Of a stretch of 64,000 nucleotides of DNA, positions 61,744-64,000 are shown one piece after another. The stretch lies in assembly GCA_003225295.1 (NCBI GenBank), contig QHYZ01000051.1:1-64000 (forward strand). The letters run 5' to 3'. Below the pieces are notes generated by a model. It did no database searches, was not told the DNA's origin, and saw nothing but the letters and a program-made list of their open reading frames with translations. Within the stretch, counting starts at the first letter, position 1, and each line of letters starts with the position of its first letter. The DNA comes from Acidobacteriota bacterium. GTDB taxonomy: Bacteria; Acidobacteriota; Terriglobia; Acidiferrales; UBA7541. Both the position numbers and the translations under genes were made by a program.

Positions 61744-62754
61744 ATGCAGAAACGAATTCTGATAGCCGGATTTATCGCCTTGTCCGGAGCTATGGCACTC
61801 GCAGCCAGTCCGGGTGGCCTTACTCTCAAGAAGGTGGCCGAATTCGATTTGCCGGGACCACCAGGCAAGCGCTTCGACTATCTCACCATTACGCCCGACG
61901 ATCACTATTTGCTCTCAGCTCATCTCGCTGCAGGACAGACGTACGTCATCGATCTGCGCACAAACAAAATTGTGGCCACGGTGACCGACACGCCGGGTGC
62001 TGAAGGCGTTGAGTACGTCCCCGAATTAAAGAAAGCATACACGTCGAACGCTGGCGACAACACCATAGGTGTGCTGGACCTTCGTCAGATGAGGGTAGTC
62101 AAGAAAATTCCCACCGAAGCCAAACCGGACGGCAGCGCCTACGCTGCACCGTTCCACAAGCTCTACGTTTCCGATGAACGAGGCAAAGCGGAAGCCATCG
62201 TAGATGTCCGCACAGATAATATCGTTAAGACACTCCACTTCGACAGTGAAACGGGAATGCCGCAGTACGATCCCGTCGCCCAGAGGGTTTACGTAAACCT
62301 CCAGGACAAAAATATCTTCGCGGTCATCGATCCAGCTACAGATGAAGTCGCCGGCCGCTATCCGGTGGGGCGGTGCGCAGGGAATCACGGGATGACCCTT
62401 GACCCAGAGCATCATCGTGCCTTCCTCGCCTGCGAAGGCAACGACTTGATGACGGTCTTTAATCTCGACACTCACCAACCCATCGCGTTCCTTCCGGTGG
62501 CTGGCGGCCCGGATGTCATCAAATTCGATTCTGGACTCAGGCGAATCTACGTGGCCTGCTCGAGCGGAGCCATATCGGTATTCCAGATGGACGACCCCGA
62601 TCACTACCGCAAGCTGGAGGATTTTCCGGTTCAAAAAAAGGTGCACACCCTGGCAGTGGACCCCGACACTCACCGTGTCTACGCGCCGGAGCAGGAAGCG
62701 GACGGCAAAGCCGTGGCGCGCATGGTCGTATACGACGCCGTAATCAATCCGTAG
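61744..62754 (+). CDS. YncE-like secreted beta-propeller (YVTN repeats)
   Basis: A 336-residue protein with a signal peptide (AGFIALSGAMALAAS) and about seven blades of the YVTN type: YVIDLRTNKIVATVTDTPGA, IGVLDLRQMRVVKKIPTEAK, YVNLQDKNIFAVIDPATDEV. It is presumably periplasmic. No enzymatic site is evident; a binding or sensing role in the resistance cluster is inferred from context alone. Confidence 0.88.
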   Translation: MQKRILIAGFIALSGAMALAASPGGLTLKKVAEFDLPGPPGKRFDYLTITPDDHYLLSAHLAAGQTYVIDLRTNKIVATVTDTPGAEGVEYVPELKKAYTSNAGDNTIGVLDLRQMRVVKKIPTEAKPDGSAYAAPFHKLYVSDERGKAEAIVDVRTDNIVKTLHFDSETGMPQYDPVAQRVYVNLQDKNIFAVIDPATDEVAGRYPVGRCAGNHGMTLDPEHHRAFLACEGNDLMTVFNLDTHQPIAFLPVAGGPDVIKFDSGLRRIYVACSSGAISVFQMDDPDHYRKLEDFPVQKKVHTLAVDPDTHRVYAPEQEADGKAVARMVVYDAVINP

Positions 62755-62823
62755 CTGAACGCATCTCTCGATAAGGTGCATACCGGTTCCTTCGACGATC
62801 CGGAGCGGAGCCACCGAATTACG

Positions 62824-64000
62824 ATGTTGACCATCGACGCAGCACCCGGCGCGCTCAAAGGACTGACGCGTGATGGATGGTTATTGTTCCTTACACGATT
62901 CATACGCCTGTTCGCGTACGGGTCGTTATCCGTAGTTCTGGTCTTTTACCTAATCGCCTTGGGACTCAGCGAATCGCAAACCGGTATACTTCTCACCCTC
63001 ACGCTCGTCGGCGATGTTGTGGTTTCACTCTTTCTCACGACTCGGGCGGATCGGATGGGCCGGCGTCGCATGCTTATTGTTGGTGCCATTCTCATGGCGG
63101 CGGCAGGCCTAGCCTTTGCCTGCACCAAGAATCTTTTGCTCCTGATTATCGCCGGCACGATTGGCGTCATAAGTCCAAGCGGTAACGAAGTGGGCCCGTT
63201 TCTGTCGATTGAGCAGGCCGCGCTTTCTCATGTGGTTTCTCAGCAAACCAGGACGGAGGCATTTGCCTGGTACACGCTAACCGGATCGGTAGCCACGGCG
63301 ATGGGAGCACTATTCGGCGGGACGGTCACACATGCACTGCAAAGAACCACCTGGACGCCGGTGGGAACCTACCGGGTGGTGGTGGTTCTGTACTCGCTTC
63401 TGGGCGTTATCTTGGCGTATTCCTTTACTCGTCTCTCACCCGCGGCGGAAGTGAGTTTGCCGCAAGAAGGATCGGCTTTGCCCGGAACGATCGGGAGCTT
63501 CTTGGGGATCGGCCATTCCCGGCCAATGGTTATGAAACTTTCGAGTTTGTTCGCCCTGGACTCGTTTGCCGGTGGTTTTGTGGTGCAGAGCTTTGCGGCG
63601 TTTTGGTTCTACCTGCGATTCGGTGTAAACCCGGGAACACTCGGCGTCATTTTCTTTTGGGCAAATATCTTTGCGGGGATTTCCGCACTATTGGCGTCCC
63701 GTCTGGCCTCGCGCTTGGGCCTCATCAACACGATGGTGGTTACGCACCTCCCTTCCAACGTCTTGCTCATCCTTGTGCCACTAATGCCCAGCCTCTCGCT
63801 GGCGGTTTTGGTTCTTCTGGTGCGCTTTAGCATCAGTCAGATGGATGTTCCGACGAGGCAGTCGTACACGATGGCCGTGGTGCGCCCGGAAGAACGCTCG
63901 GCGGCCGCTGGAATCACTGGCGTCGCGCGAACGATGGGCGCTGCCATCAGCCCCTTGTTCGTGGGATTTATGTTTGCCCGGCCTTCTTGGATCAATGTGC
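62824..64000 (+). CDS. MFS transporter (3' end outside the window)
   Basis: The frame is open from ATG 62824 (GGAG-rich sequence upstream) to the end of the window, at least 392 residues, with about eleven membrane helices so far. The MFS loop motif is clear (TTRADRMGRRRMLIVG). Helix 5 carries ISPSGNEVGPFLSIEQAALS, and late motifs include DVPTRQSYTMAVVRPEERSA. This group is often found beside chromate and arsenic resistance genes and may export an anion; the substrate is unknown. The stop lies beyond 64000. Confidence 0.9.
   Translation, partial: MLTIDAAPGALKGLTRDGWLLFLTRFIRLFAYGSLSVVLVFYLIALGLSESQTGILLTLTLVGDVVVSLFLTTRADRMGRRRMLIVGAILMAAAGLAFACTKNLLLLIIAGTIGVISPSGNEVGPFLSIEQAALSHVVSQQTRTEAFAWYTLTGSVATAMGALFGGTVTHALQRTTWTPVGTYRVVVVLYSLLGVILAYSFTRLSPAAEVSLPQEGSALPGTIGSFLGIGHSRPMVMKLSSLFALDSFAGGFVVQSFAAFWFYLRFGVNPGTLGVIFFWANIFAGISALLASRLASRLGLINTMVVTHLPSNVLLILVPLMPSLSLAVLVLLVRFSISQMDVPTRQSYTMAVVRPEERSAAAGITGVARTMGAAISPLFVGFMFARPSWINV

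Noticed and set aside
1-64000. CRISPR arrays, rRNA genes, insertion sequences or prophage genes
   Set aside because: No regularly spaced repeats, rRNA-like segments, transposase, integrase or phage structural genes were recognised on either strand.

Overview
The window reads as chromosomal DNA of an aerobic, GC-rich Gram-negative heterotroph, most likely a member of the Acidobacteriota. The reasons are a TonB-dependent receptor with an N-terminal carboxypeptidase-like domain, two large secreted proteins built from carboxypeptidase-regulatory-like repeats, a relic of a kinase of the Ser/Thr-kinase plus TPR type common in that phylum, a b6f-type quinol-oxidising complex with a giant multihaem subunit, and frequent GTG and TTG starts. 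The phylum is an inference from gene content. No rRNA gene, complete tRNA, CRISPR array or insertion sequence was recognised.

Layout. 0-9.7 kb: the end of a NarL-type sensor kinase and its response regulator; three tandem paralogous secreted proteins of unknown function; a membrane-anchored beta-propeller; a PilZ protein; a pentapeptide-repeat membrane protein; three broken genes. 9.9-14.6 kb: a three-gene NAD-linked formate dehydrogenase operon. Its catalytic gene contains an in-frame UGA at the selenocysteine position followed by a SECIS-like hairpin. The alpha subunit is split into two genes placed in inverted order around a fused NuoE/NuoF-type gene. 15-19 kb: a TonB-dependent receptor broken by a stop codon and a frameshift, followed by a strong terminator. 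19-31 kb: use of small organic acids (acetyl-CoA synthetase, an MHS-type transporter, a TSUP permease, a malate/lactate-type dehydrogenase, and a permease-glcD-glcE-glcF operon). 31.6-36.5 kb: two secreted repeat proteins and a GT39-like membrane glycosyltransferase.

36.5-50.3 kb is the respiratory core. A leftward operon encodes Rieske protein, b6f-type split cytochrome b, a 1084-residue eight-haem cytochrome, a cupredoxin-like lipoprotein, a small membrane protein and a HEAT/lipoyl-like membrane protein. A divergent rightward operon encodes a complete aa3-type cytochrome oxidase. Together they could carry electrons from quinol to oxygen.

50.3-53.1 kb is a scrappy stretch: a KTSC protein, a tRNA 3'-end-like piece, a symporter relic, a bactofilin and a degenerate MBL-fold protein. 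53.4-64 kb is a rightward block that looks like a metal or oxyanion resistance cluster: ChrB, a TolC/RND/adaptor efflux set, a frameshifted ChrB C-terminal-domain gene, a DUF1259 protein, a YncE-like beta-propeller, and an MFS transporter running off the end.

Several otherwise well-preserved genes carry single-base lesions. These may be true decay or assembly errors; raw reads would decide.
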